DNA of 64,000 nt from Pyrocephalus nanus (GCA_038380795.1 CM076259.1:77817724-77881723), one strand, 5' to 3'; shown: positions 25,101 to 33,800, counted from the first letter of the stretch. The notes: generated by a model not told the origin, from the letters alone. A program made the numbers and translations.

Positions 25101-26549
25101 TATTTATCAGTGGATCAACCCCTTCCCCAGCAGCTCCCACCAGTATGGTTCCCTGCAGTCAGAGGGATACAGTGGGATGCTTCAACTCTTGAAGCTCACA
25201 CTCTCCATGATACAAGATGGAAGTGCATTACCTTGCTCCATGCAGCAAATCTACAAGATTGAAACACTTCATGTCTATGGCCAGGCTAAATCTGTACACA
25301 CCCACTCTGTCACTGAGGATGCATCTGGCTCCAGAGCAAGCCTGCTCTCCTGGCACCTGACTCATGGCACAGCCAAACCTATTGCCTCTGCTCTCTGGAG
25401 CAGATTTCCAGCACCATCACAAGGATGCTGCTACCATCAGGACAGGTGACTCCAAGGGTCCCTTATTGACACTTTGCTATTCCTGAAAAACACTGACACA
25501 AAAACCACACAAGTAAACCTATAAGGCAGCAAGCCTGATATTACATGAGCAGATCCAGCTGCATCACATTTCTCTTTCTTCCCAGAGCCATCACCATTTT
25601 CACAGTTGGCTGCCCAAGCCAGTGAGACCCTAGTGCCCCTTGAGCAGCTCCATTGCCAAGTTCTGCCTGCTCATTACTACAGCTGCTTGTCCCCAGAACA
25701 CAGATTTGCCTGCTGAAGATGCAATGGCACTCTCTCTCTCTCCTTTTTTTTTTTTTTTTTTTTTTTTGGGTATCTTATATTCCTTCCCTGTGCAAGACAG
25801 GGTTTCTCCAGCTCAGGAGCTGCTTGCTAGGAGAGACACACCAACGTGCTCCAACACTGCAGGACCAAGGGTGCAGCAAAGGGCAATGTAAAGCTACACC
25901 ACAGAAAAGCACTGTTTGCACATTTACTACTTGGTGTTCCAGTTCAGATAAGAATAAATTTTCAGGATTAATTCACTAAATGGACTCTGCCCTTATCTGA
26001 ATCTTCAAGTTGTGTCTCAACACATTTAAAAAACACTAGGTCAGTCCTAGGTAAACAGTCTCAATGAAAAAGCACTATTTAACGTGTGAGAAATACCAAC
26101 TTGTGCTGAGATCCTAAGCCCCACATGCCTTAAAAGTGTAGGATAAACATCACCAGCCAGGGGCTCAGCTCTAAGAGCTTACAAGGGCCAAGGCAGCATC
26201 ACTCGGCTCACACTCGGGGTTTCAAGGCAGGGTCACAAAAGCCAGGACATAGCATTGCCAGAAGGAGAGCTGCCCCAAAGGAAGAGAGATGATAAAGAAG
26301 GAAGAGCACCCGAAGGTGTCCTCAGACCTGCACCGAACAGCAGAGCCAGCCCTGGGGGCCCGGCACTCCTTGGCCACGCTGCCAGCTCACAGCCCGGCAC
26401 GGGCACCCGGCTCGGAGAGAGGCGGCTTGAGGATCCCCCGGTGCTCATCCCGGGGCGGCATCCCTCCCGCGACCCCCCGGCCGGGGACCGCTGCCACCGC
26501 TCCACCCACCTCCAGGCTGCCCCCACCCTTCCCCGCAGCACCTACCCAT
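935..26549 (-). CDS. SLC15A1: SLC15A1 (PEPT1), H+-coupled di/tripeptide transporter, complete, 23 coding exons
   Basis: Proton-driven symporter of di- and tripeptides in the POT/PTR2 family (major facilitator fold, 12 membrane helices). In vertebrates it sits in the brush border of enterocytes. The 23 exons join in phase to 708 codons plus stop TAG (935-937). Visible motifs: the ExxERFxYYG helix-1 signature at residues 26-35 (E26, E29, R30), the essential His equivalent to human H57 at H60, PTR2 signature 1 from G73 ([11 protein letters not shown]), signature 2 at 166-178 ([13 protein letters not shown]), W297 (human W294), D343 (human D341) and E599 (human E595). Human R282 corresponds to K285 here. 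The extracellular domain between helices 9 and 10 is encoded by exons 16-21 and has NxS/T sequons at N482, N505, N523 and N571. Identity rests on near-identical blocks such as [13 protein letters not shown], [12 protein letters not shown] and [13 protein letters not shown]. All introns are GT..AG. Confidence 0.98.
2294..2401 (-). CDS. SLC15A1: SLC15A1 exon 22, helix 11
   Basis: Residues 614-649. Encodes [20 protein letters not shown] then [16 protein letters not shown]. Acceptor CTACAG, donor gtaagc. Confidence 0.97.
3241..3387 (-). CDS. SLC15A1: SLC15A1 exon 21, end of extracellular domain and helix 10
   Basis: Residues 565-613. Encodes [20 protein letters not shown] then LEFSYSQ. E599 corresponds to human E595, which binds the peptide amino terminus. 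Sequon at N571. Acceptor TTTCAG, donor gtaggt. Confidence 0.97.
3811..3907 (-). CDS. SLC15A1: SLC15A1 exon 20, extracellular domain
   Basis: Residues 532-564. Encodes [15 protein letters not shown], aligning to human FYLEFGSAYTYIVQ. Acceptor TTTCAG, donor gtgagt. Confidence 0.92.
4038..4148 (-). CDS. SLC15A1: SLC15A1 exon 19, extracellular domain
   Basis: Residues 495-532. Encodes [20 protein letters not shown] then [15 protein letters not shown], with sequons at N505 and N523. Donor gtatgc. Confidence 0.92.
4760..4809 (-). CDS. SLC15A1: SLC15A1 exon 18, 50 nt, extracellular domain
   Basis: Residues 479-495. [16 protein letters not shown] aligns to human KPEKGENGI. Acceptor TTCCACCAG was chosen over an upstream in-phase AG because it has the better pyrimidine tract and gives a human-like length. 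Contains an NVT sequon (N482). Confidence 0.85.
5231..5383 (-). CDS. SLC15A1: SLC15A1 exon 17, extracellular domain
   Basis: Residues 428-478. Extracellular domain with low similarity to human, but exon phase and position agree. Acceptor TTATAG, donor gtaagt. Encodes [14 protein letters not shown] near its end. Confidence 0.9.
6661..6786 (-). CDS. SLC15A1: SLC15A1 exon 16, extracellular domain
   Basis: Residues 386-427. Starts [20 protein letters not shown] (human KTLPVFPKGNEVQIKVLNIG). First exon of the large extracellular domain, which diverges quickly. Acceptor CTATAG, donor gtaagt. Confidence 0.93.
7657..7815 (+). mobile_element. CR1 LINE fragment, 3' end
   Basis: Matches the end of avian CR1: a CAGAGAAGTTGTGGATGCCC-type block, then AACCTGGTCTAG, then CTTTAAGGTCCCTTCCAACC and ATTCTAT at the very end. 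Heavily 5'-truncated, in the sense direction on plus, inside SLC15A1 intron 15. Confidence 0.9.
8408..8489 (-). CDS. SLC15A1: SLC15A1 exon 15, helix 9
   Basis: Residues 358-385. Encodes [20 protein letters not shown] then LLQLQID, ending at the start of the extracellular domain. Acceptor ACTAG, donor gtaagt. Confidence 0.95.
9640..9728 (-). CDS. SLC15A1: SLC15A1 exon 14, helix 8
   Basis: Residues 329-358. Encodes [20 protein letters not shown] with D343, equivalent to human D341, the salt-bridge partner of R282. Acceptor CAACAG, donor gtaagt. Confidence 0.96.
9856..9885 (-). CDS. SLC15A1: SLC15A1 exon 13, 30 nt
   Basis: Residues 319-328, [10 protein letters not shown]. One of the smallest exons of the gene; the human counterpart block is GALEIQPDQMQ, one residue longer. 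Acceptor CACCAG, donor gtacat. Length is a multiple of three, so skipping would not shift the frame. Confidence 0.93.
9990..10034 (-). CDS. SLC15A1: SLC15A1 exon 12
   Basis: Residues 304-318, [15 protein letters not shown], matching human [15 protein letters not shown]. Acceptor TTTAAG, donor gtaagt. Confidence 0.96.
10035..12022 (-). other. Intron 11 of SLC15A1
   Basis: Intron of about 2 kb. The main content is the plus-sense CR1 copy at 10870-11607. The flanks show nothing else that I recognise. Confidence 0.8.
10870..11607 (+). mobile_element. CR1 LINE, 5'-truncated, about 740 bp
   Basis: Plus-sense CR1 with the end of the reverse-transcriptase ORF and the 3' UTR: GACCTGGGGGTCCTGGTCAA near the start, a GCCTGGAGAAGAGGAGACTG block, then TTGGACTAGATGATCCTTGT and a TTCTGTGATTCTG terminus. 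Same subfamily as the minus-sense copy at 37.6 kb (shared TCCAACTCAGCATATTCTG end). Reading frames are broken. Confidence 0.93.
12023..12112 (-). CDS. SLC15A1: SLC15A1 exon 11, helix 7
   Basis: Residues 274-303. Contains K285 (human R282) and [13 protein letters not shown] with W297, which lines the substrate cavity in mammalian PEPT1. Acceptor CTGCAG, donor gtaaag. Confidence 0.97.
13133..13219 (-). CDS. SLC15A1: SLC15A1 exon 10, cytoplasmic loop
   Basis: Residues 245-273. Encodes the basic intracellular linker [20 protein letters not shown] then LDWASEKYD, nearly identical to mammals. Acceptor CCTCAG, donor gtaagt. Confidence 0.97.
14364..14446 (-). CDS. SLC15A1: SLC15A1 exon 9
   Basis: Residues 217-244. 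Encodes [17 protein letters not shown] and ends at CKCIG, as in mammalian PEPT1. Acceptor TTATAG, donor gtaagt. Confidence 0.95.
15541..15624 (-). CDS. SLC15A1: SLC15A1 exon 8
   Basis: Residues 189-217. Encodes [20 protein letters not shown], aligning to human QQCGIHSKQACYPLAFGVPA. Acceptor CTTCAG, donor gtaagt. Confidence 0.96.
15806..15845 (-). mobile_element. Short CR1 3'-terminus relic
   Basis: ATCACAGAAAGGTTGAGGTT then GGAAGGGACCTCTTGA is the reverse complement of the CR1 3' end. Only about 40 bases survive, in minus sense, inside SLC15A1 intron 7. Confidence 0.75.
16840..16930 (-). CDS. SLC15A1: SLC15A1 exon 7, PTR2 signature 2
   Basis: Residues 159-189. Contains [20 protein letters not shown], matching the second PTR2 signature. 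Acceptor CTGTAG, donor gtaagg. Confidence 0.97.
17172..17271 (-). CDS. SLC15A1: SLC15A1 exon 6
   Basis: Residues 125-158. Encodes [20 protein letters not shown] then GDQFEDDQ, a hallmark POT-family block. Acceptor TTCCAG, donor gtaagt. Confidence 0.97.
17449..17568 (-). CDS. SLC15A1: SLC15A1 exon 5
   Basis: Residues 85-125. Encodes [19 protein letters not shown] followed by the conserved loop [10 protein letters not shown]. Acceptor CAACAG, donor gtgagt. Confidence 0.97.
19886..20027 (-). CDS. SLC15A1: SLC15A1 exon 4, helix 2
   Basis: Residues 38-85. Contains the essential histidine (H60 in [14 protein letters not shown]) and the start of PTR2 signature 1 ([12 protein letters not shown]). 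Acceptor CTACAG, donor gtgagt. Confidence 0.97.
20115..20199 (-). CDS. SLC15A1: SLC15A1 exon 3, helix 1
   Basis: Residues 10-38. Encodes helix 1 with [20 protein letters not shown], the ExxER proton-coupling and peptide-binding motif (E26, E29, R30). Acceptor CTCCAG, donor gtatgt, ends in phase 1. Confidence 0.97.
23179..23201 (-). CDS. SLC15A1: SLC15A1 exon 2, 23 nt
   Basis: Very short exon with a strong pyrimidine tract and CCACAG acceptor, ending at donor gtaagt. With exon 1 it encodes the start of the protein, MAGRGKGKS, a basic N-terminus unlike human MGMSKSHS. An internal GAG|gtaag could act as a donor but would shift the frame, so the full 23-nt form is preferred. Confidence 0.8.
23202..26545 (-). 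other. Intron 1 of SLC15A1
   Basis: About 3.3 kb. Contains a (CT)n-(T)24 microsatellite at 25730-25767 and runs into the CpG island. No other feature recognised. Confidence 0.75.
25730..25767. repeat. (CT)n followed by (T)24 microsatellite
   Basis: ACTCTCTCTCTCTCC followed by 24 uninterrupted T residues, in intron 1 of SLC15A1. Likely length-polymorphic. Confidence 0.9.
26546..26549 (-). CDS. SLC15A1: SLC15A1 exon 1, coding part (start codon)
   Basis: The exon contributes only ATGG before the donor (gtaggtg). ATG is at 26547-26549. It lies in the CpG island. It was chosen because ATGG joins in phase with exon 2 and no other ATG upstream of exon 2 does so with a donor this good. The 5' UTR extends to higher coordinates; its start cannot be read from sequence. 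Confidence 0.8.
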
Positions 26550-26828
26550 GTTGCCAGCCCGGTACCAGCGGAGCTCTCGGGGCTGGAAAACAAGAGGGAG
26601 AGAGGGAAGGAAGGTGGTGGGGGCGGCCGTGCTTTAAGGGCGGCGGTGGCGGGGCCCCGCCCGGCCGCGGGCGCTGCGGGGCGGCTCCGGGCAGGTGTCG
26701 GGGCGGGGAGTAGGGGCGCTTATCGGGGGAGCGATCCCGGGGCTCACCTGGCCTTGACCTGCCGGGCTCGGCCCGGGCGGCGTGAGCGCAGCGCACCGGG
26801 GAGCTCGGGTTGCCCGCTGCCCTTGTGC

Positions 26829-26895
26829 CTGCCGAACGAGGAGTGTCACCTGCCAAACGAGGAGTGTCACCTGCCAAACGAGGAGTGTCACCTGC
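26829..26895. repeat. 21-bp minisatellite, three copies, in the SLC15A1 upstream region
   Basis: Three head-to-tail copies of a 21-base unit. The last two are identical and the first differs at one base (TGCCGAACG versus TGCCAAACG). Each unit holds GTGTCACCTG, so the E-box CACCTG recurs every 21 bases. It lies about 280 bases upstream of the start codon. Confidence 0.95.
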
Positions 26896-27174
26896 CGCCC
26901 GGGGCTGTTTTCGCTCTGCGGCCATCAGGGAGCTCCGAGCCAATGCTATAAGGTGAACCGAGCGCTGTGCTAACGCCGCACGTTGACCCTTTGCTGTCAA
27001 CGGCGTGATAGAAAACTCAGGAAGCAAGTAAGAGGGCTACATGCTGTGTGGAGGGCGGCTTTCTGCCTCATTCCCTCCTTTCAAGCTGAGGAAACAGGTT
27101 TCCCGGACTGCTGTTGCCACTGGATAGTAACGATCTCTGGCCTGTGGCTTCCATGAACTGGTACTTCTGAGAAG

Positions 27175-27337
27175 TTTTCCAGAGAAGATGTGGATTCATC
27201 CCTGGAAGTATTCAGGGCCAGGGTGGATGGGGCTTTAAACAACCTGGTCTAGTGGAATGTGTCCCTGCCTATGGCAAGGGAGTTGGAAATAGATGAACTT
27301 TAAGGCCCCTTCCAAGCCAAACCATTCTGTGACCCAA
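27175..27337 (+). mobile_element. CR1 LINE fragment, 3' end
   Basis: TTTTCCAGAGAAGATGTGGA through AACCTGGTCTAGTGGAA to CTTCCAAGCCAAACCATTCT is the CR1 3' end in plus sense. It lies just upstream of the SLC15A1 CpG island. The tail has decayed (TTCTGTGACCC). Confidence 0.88.
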
Positions 27338-29160
27338 TTTGCTCATCACTTGGTCAGTTTGCATCAGGCCCCTGTCCTGTGTGCCGTTTGTACCAACAAT
27401 CCACAGGGAAATCTGGGAGAAGGCTGATCAATATGACACGATGTATGTTTCCTGTATGCACCTTACAGAGTTGTGTATGTGAAATAAATGGATGAGAAGA
27501 GCAGCCAGAGTGCGAGGCCGAGTTGGTTAGGGAAGCTACATGTTACTAAGACTTGAATGTACTCAGAATTCAGAAACAGCAAAATATTAGCAAGCATTGC
27601 CAAAAAAGAATTTTCTGAAAGAAGAATGAAATCCTTCTTTGAGGCTTGAAGATTCTGTGTTACACTGGTCTGTGCTTTGTGCAACCAGTCCAGTACCATC
27701 TTCTACATCGTGCACTTAATAATTACCTGGCTGCTGAACAGGTTGATTTCTTCTTAGGTACAAATCAAACAAGCATTGCAATGTATTATAATGTGGAATG
27801 TCTACAGTCAGCACTTCACGTACTAAAGAAGGCTGCTCTGATTTGTGATGTAGAGTTATAGCTGAACCTGGATTTCTTAAACTGTGTCTATATGGGGGTG
27901 ACTTCCTCAAAGGAGCTCTAACCTCTTATCAGCTACCCATACTCTTGACTGTTACAATTCATTAATAAATTCTCAAGATAAAACACGAGTAGGTGGTTAT
28001 AGCTATATTTATAGCAAGCACTCCTGTAAGAAACACAAATCTTGCTGTATAAGCTCCACTACCACAGCTGATGCTAGTCATATATCACTGCTCAGTGGCA
28101 TAAATATATATGGCCACACAGTGCAGGCAGTGTTGCATTTCTCTATTATGGTTACTCCAGCAAAACAAGCAGCCTGTAATGCAGCAAAGAATGCTTAAAC
28201 CACCAATAGCTCATTCATGTACAGAAATAATTGAGATACTGCCACCATTTTTGAGCTGTAAAGTATGAAATTAAAAGTGTAATTTTTTCCCTGAACATCA
28301 GTTCTCTTACCCTTGCTTCAACAACAGTAGTGAAAGGTTTGTTCCCAAGCACATCTTATATACCCACATGCACCTGGTGGAAACAAAGAGCAGGCCTTTG
28401 ATGTTTCTTCCTAGAAAGAGACATACAAATGAGGCACAGAAATTAAGAAAAAACCCACCTGTTTTCTCAATTAAAAAAAAAAAAAAGAGATAACTGAGCT
28501 AGTTTGATAACCCTGACTTCCACTCACTTTACCTTTCAATATTCAAGGTCTATATTCACCCACAAAAAATCCGCTCCAATGACCAAATTTAATTTGTCCC
28601 ACAGAGAGAAATAAAGGTACAAACAATTGTTTCACAGCTATTTCTGAGGCGAATTGGCTTCTGCTTCCCTTTAGGAAGCTGATGCCACAGGGTTGACCTC
28701 TGTGAGGCTATTTTGTGGTTGTACTTCTTGGAGGGACAGAATTTGTTCTCAGAGGATTTAAGTTTCCTAGCAAGGCTCACTTTCTAGGAGAGCTCAGAGC
28801 ACAGCAGGGCTGTTAAATACTCATCAAAGAACGATGAAAATGCAATTCTGCTTTCTTCTACAAAGCTCAAAACACACAGGAGTGTATTTTCAGGGTGTAG
28901 TAGAAAAGTCAGACAACATAACTTTGAATAATTAAGCATAAACCACAGTTGGGGATTTCTGTATGTGATTCAGTCTCTACTGCTAAGGCCAGTCCTCAGG
29001 AATCCCAGACCCTGTAGAGACTGATTCAGTATGTGATTTCTGTAAGTTGAACAGGTTAAAATGACACATTATTCCAAAACCGTACGTATCCTAGCACCAA
29101 CTGTTTGGCTGTATGAGTAGAAATTTTAATTGATCGGTACTTCATTGTTAGTAAATGCCA
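27338..29160. other. Intergenic stretch upstream of SLC15A1
   Basis: AT-rich sequence with no gene recognised. The one structured item is the 46-bp CR1-derived inverted copy at 28969-29014, listed separately. Confidence 0.6.
28969..29014 (+). repeat. 46-bp arm of an inverted repeat (partner 30262-30307)
   Basis: Starts TTCAGTCTCTACTGC and ends CCAGACCCTG. It is the exact reverse complement of 30262-30307, which is an internal part of a CR1 copy. No CR1 sequence flanks this arm. Immediately after it come TAGAGACTG (inverse of CAGTCTCTA) and a second copy of the flanking GTATGTGATT-type sequence. Confidence 0.9.
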
Positions 29161-29167
29161 CAAAATA

Positions 29168-30810
29168 ACACAGATTCACAGAGTGGTTGAAGTTGGAAGG
29201 GACCTCTGGAGATCATCTAATACAAATCCCCTGCTAGAGAAGGATTACCTAGAACAGGTTCCACAGGATCATGACCAGACAGGTTTTGAATATCTCCAGG
29301 GAAGGAGACTGTACAGCCTCTCTGGGCAGCCTGTTTCAGTGTTCTGTCACCCACACAGCAAGGAAGTTTTTCCTCATATTCAGATGAAACTTTCTTTGTT
29401 TCAGGTTGTGCCTTTTGCCCCTTGTCCCATCACTGGACACCAGTGAAGAGCCTGGCCTCAGTCTCTTGACACCTCCCTTCAGATACTTACAGACATTGAT
29501 GATGTCCCCTCTCAGTCAACTCTTCTCAAGCTGAACAGGCCCAGCTCCCTCAGCCTACTCCCATAAGAGAGATGCTCCAGTCTCCTGACCATGTTTATTG
29601 GCTCTGCTGGACCCATGCCAGGAACTCCATGTCTCTTGTACTGAGGAGCTCAGAGCTGGGTGCAATATCTTGGATGAGGCCTCACCAGGGCTGAGCGGAG
29701 GGGCAGGATCACCTCCTCTGACCTGTTGGCAATGGTCTTCCTAATGCACCCCAGGATATCATTGGCTTTCTTGGCCATAAGGACACACTGCTGGCTCATG
29801 GACAGCTTGCTGCCCACCAGGACCCCCAGGGCCTTCTCTGCAGAGCTGCTTTCCAGCAGGTCAGCACTTAGTCTGTACTGGTGCCCGGGGTTATACTATC
29901 CCAGGTCCAGGATAGATGCTTAGAGATGACATCCATGATGAGCTATTCCATAACTTTTCCAGGAATGGAGGTGAGGTTGACTGGCTTGTAGTTTTCTGGG
30001 TCTCCCTTCTTGCCCATTTTGAAGACTGAAATGACACTGATTTTCCTCCAGTCCTCAGGCACCTCTCCTGTTCTCCATGACTTTTCAAAAATGAGGGAGA
30101 ATAGCTTAGCAATAAGATTTGCCAGCTCACTCAGCACTTGTGGGTGCATCCCACTGGGGCCCATGGATTTGTGAATGTCAAGCTTTGGCTTCTTGATCTC
30201 TAACCCAATCCTCCTTGACCAAGAGAAAGTCTTCCTTTCTCCAGACTTTCTTTCTTGGCTTCAGGGTCTGGGATTCCTGAGGACTGGCCTTAGCAGTAGA
30301 GACTGAAGCAAAGAAGGCATTCAGTAACTACCTTTTCTGTGTCCTCTGTCACCAAGGCACCCACCTCATTCAGCAGCAGGCCCATGTTTTCTCTGGTCTT
30401 CCTTTTGCTACTGATGTACTCAAAGAAGAAGCCCTTCTTGTTGTCCTTGATTCCAAATGGACCTTAGCCCTTCTCATCTCATCCCTTCATATTCTGACAA
30501 CGTTCCTATATCCCTCCCAAGTGGCCTGTGCCTTTTTCCACATTCCATGAACTTCCTTCTTCTACTCGAGTTTTGCCAGAAGCTCCTTGCTCATTGATGC
30601 AGTTTTCCTGCCCATTTACTTGATTTGTTAATCAAAGGGAGATTTCTTACTCAATCTTGAGCTTGGAAAAAGATGCTTGAATATTAACCAGTTTTGTGGA
30701 CCTTCCTACCTTATAGTCCCCTTACCCATGGGATTCCTCCAAGTAGGCACCTGAAGAGGCCCAAGTTAGCTCTGTTGAAATCCAGTAAGGTTGTTTCCTC
30801 CCATTCTCAT
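29168..30810 (-). mobile_element. CR1 LINE, composite, minus sense, with internal deletion
   Basis: The left end is the CR1 3' terminus in reverse complement (CAGATTCACAGAGTGGTTGA), running through the 3' UTR to about 29915. From about 29940 the sequence jumps to reverse-transcriptase coding sequence. A readable fragment on minus (29943-30164) has GEVPEDWRK and KKGDPENYKPVNLTSIPGKV, typical of CR1 ORF2. The part that normally joins the two is missing, so this copy has an internal deletion of most of the polymerase domain. Not functional. Confidence 0.92.
30262..30307 (-). repeat. 46-bp arm of an inverted repeat (partner 28969-29014)
   Basis: Exact reverse complement of 28969-29014. This copy lies within continuous CR1 sequence, next to GCAAAGAAGGCATTCAGTAA, so it is the likely source. 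Confidence 0.9.
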
Positions 30811-33800
30811 AGGTAGGAAGAACACAATCATTTCAGAGGAGGTGTTGAGGTGAATCCATAACATGGAATAGTTGATAACAACTATTCATTATTTGAGGAC
30901 TAGCAACTTGAATTAAGATTGAAGTATTTTAAAGAAAATTAAGACAAATTACTATTTGTTCAGAATATGTGTGTCTCATAAATATGAATAGATATTTTTG
31001 ACTCAGTATTTTAGACTGAAAAAATTATAATAAGCATAAAGAACTTGCAAGGGTGTGCAGCTCATCATGGAATAGCTAGTATTGGGTGGGATGCTGAAAA
31101 CTGATTTAGGTGGTGCATTAGTGCATTGTAGTGCTCTACAAAAAATCTATTTGGCTTTCACGGTAGTAGTAGCCAAACACTAAAACTAGTCATGTACCAG
31201 TAACTACTCCTCCCAAGATAATGTATCCTTTCAAGAAAAGCTTATTCCTACCTTCCCAGATAGGGAATCTGAGGGAAAAAAGTGATTAGTAAATCAGCTT
31301 GCGAAAGCTTTCCACAGAAGAGCTGCACTGTCTAAGATAACTGAGGCACCCCATAAAATCCATGAACATTCAGAAAACACAGAAGGGAACAATTTGTTTG
31401 CTGTGACCTTTCTAATGCACTGTGTCACATTTTGTTTCTTGAAGGCACAGTTTACTGGCAGAGCAAATGATTGGTGGGATGGTCTGGAGGAGGCGAGGAC
31501 TGCCAGGACCGAGGGCACCAAGGGGTCTCCAAGAAGGGGTCTGCAGCAGCTCAGCTGCATTCAGCCACCAGCAATACGGGGACCAGCTGCTCTGCACTTC
31601 CATGAGCAGCACTGGGTTTGGTAAACACATGGTCTCGCTACTTCAGAACTTTGCTAAACCAGAAGAAGAATATGCAGAGGAATAGAAGTTTCCTACCAAA
31701 CTGGCCTGCAAGCCCAGCTCAGCAGCATTTTGCAGGTAATCCTCCCCAGAAAAAGGAAAAGAGCTCATGGGCTACAGCCCAGAAGGGACTTGGCTTCTCT
31801 GGCAGATCTGTGTGCACACAGTGAACACGTGGGTGGAGAAAAAAGCAGGGGAGCGGGAACTAGAACAGATATTTGTACATAAATAAAGTAACTAAGTGAA
31901 CTTTATTTACCTGGAGCTGCCCCAGACTCATGACAGAAGTCTTGGGCTCATTGCCACTGCCTGTGACAACATGCAAAGTTAACTAATATGGCAGATGTAG
32001 ACCTAATGAATTAATACATTGTGATGTCACTCCTGCCAAGATGTGGTTTTGTTTGTTTTATTTTTGCCGAAAACATAACTTAAGTTTGATAACTTCGATT
32101 GTTTTGGTTCCCATTCATTTACTCTGATAACATTGTTTTCTCTGTAGAGCCAGATTCGCCTTGTCCACTTCCTCTTTATATCCATCTCCATCATGACAAC
32201 ACCTGTGCTACTGTTTTCCTCCAATTTTTTTCCCCCAGGGAATCTGAAGGAACTGTGTTTTGTTCAAAGCCTGGATTTACTAGGGAACCTCAGTCCTGAA
32301 AGTGCAGGGCTGTATGGAAACCATCCTTAGCTGACAGCAGCAAGGAGGTGTTAAAATCCTGATTTTGGACCTCGAGATGTGACCATCCCTTCCAGTCTTG
32401 AAAGGCCTTTGTGGGTCCAGCCTTCAGCCTTAATCTTTATACCATGTCACCATCTAATGCAGAGCACACATTGCGTTGTGCCTTTGCGATACAGCAGGCA
32501 TGAGACAGGGATGACAGAAACACACACAGTAATCTGAGTTTTGGTGCCGAGTTACTGTCAGACATTGAGCAATCCACCTCTGAGGCTGGGAGATTCTTGC
32601 TGCCAAGGAAGGGCACTCCCAGCAGGTATGTGGGGTAGACAAATAGGAGTGTTAGCATAAGTATTAAGGACAGCTGGCAAGCGAAGTAGGGCAGAATGAA
32701 AGAGTTCCTGTTTCAAAGCCTTTATGTATTCCTTTCCACTACAAGGAAACACTCGTTTGTACCTTTGAAACATGTGACCATATTCAAGAAAAAAACGATA
32801 ACAAATGTATGGGTATCCTGCACCCACCTGGGATTCAAGCCTTTCACTTTTAAGGTGGTGAAAGCTTTTTTAATTCTGAATTATGTGCCTCTGCTTTTCT
32901 TTACGTTAGATTTGAATTTGCCTGACATACCTTCTCTCACCCAAGGCAGTGCAAGGTTGGTGAATGTTGTTTGAAGCATACTGAAACCACCCAAACATCT
33001 CTTCAATAGTTTGTTTTCTTTGTACTTCCATATTGATATTCTTCTGAAACTTCAGGTCAGGGATGTGAGATCTTATGTTTTCGAGTGAACTTTTTAGCTT
33101 CTCATTGCATTGTGTCTGCTGAAATTACACTGCTAGCATGTTTTCAGACAAGCTGTGCTCAGCCTTTTTCTCTTCAGGACAGCACATGAGTGTCAGCAGC
33201 ACAGCAGCTGCTAGGGCTGGCTAAATTATCCTGTCAGCTTATGCAACCAGCCCTACAACATGAATCATGTTGTTGACTGGACAACAGAAGTGTCATCTCT
33301 TGACCTATCTGTGTTTTGACTCAAACAGATGTTAAAAGACTGGAGTTAAACTGACATGATATTTAGGAACTGATGTGTGATTTGTATTTAACTCGTGAAG
33401 ATACTTAAAGGGTTATTTATAAGTGATGTACCACTCCTACCCCTCCCCCACCCCCTCCCCCACATCCCACCCAAAATAAATCGTCTTACAATATTGAATG
33501 CTCACATTTTCAAGGGAAAATATCCTAACAACCTTTGACTTCATACATCTTTTTTGGAGTGAGTTAGGCAGCACTGCTGTATAAAACATACCTGATTTCA
33601 GATGACATTAATGTCCACAGTGGAAATAACATTTTGAGTTCAGGTAACAGGACAACATCATATAATTTTCTAGAGGTGCATTTTCCAGCATTGAAATTCT
33701 GCAATTGGAGATCAAGAGCTGACACCACATACCTACTGCAGCCTTGTTAGAAGTTTGCAGATGGGCTCCTTCCTCCTGAAATGGATTTTCTTGTTATTTA

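Larger units (their letters stand above)
26230..26950 (-). promoter_or_regulatory. SLC15A1: CpG-island promoter of SLC15A1
   Basis: A GC- and CpG-rich block in an otherwise AT-rich window, spanning exon 1 of SLC15A1. GC boxes (GGGCGG or CCGCCC) occur near 26621, 26639, 26657, 26680 and 26701, all upstream of the start codon on the minus strand. There is no clear TATA box. The transcription start is expected between about 26,590 and 26,750 but cannot be fixed from sequence. Long open frames here on both strands reflect low stop-codon frequency in GC-rich DNA. Confidence 0.75.

Noticed and set aside
26289..26951. 220-codon open frame on plus across the CpG island, plus long frames on minus there
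   Set aside because: GC-rich, stop-poor promoter DNA with proline/arginine/glycine-rich translations and the 21-bp repeat read as a peptide repeat. No similarity or splice pattern supports a gene.
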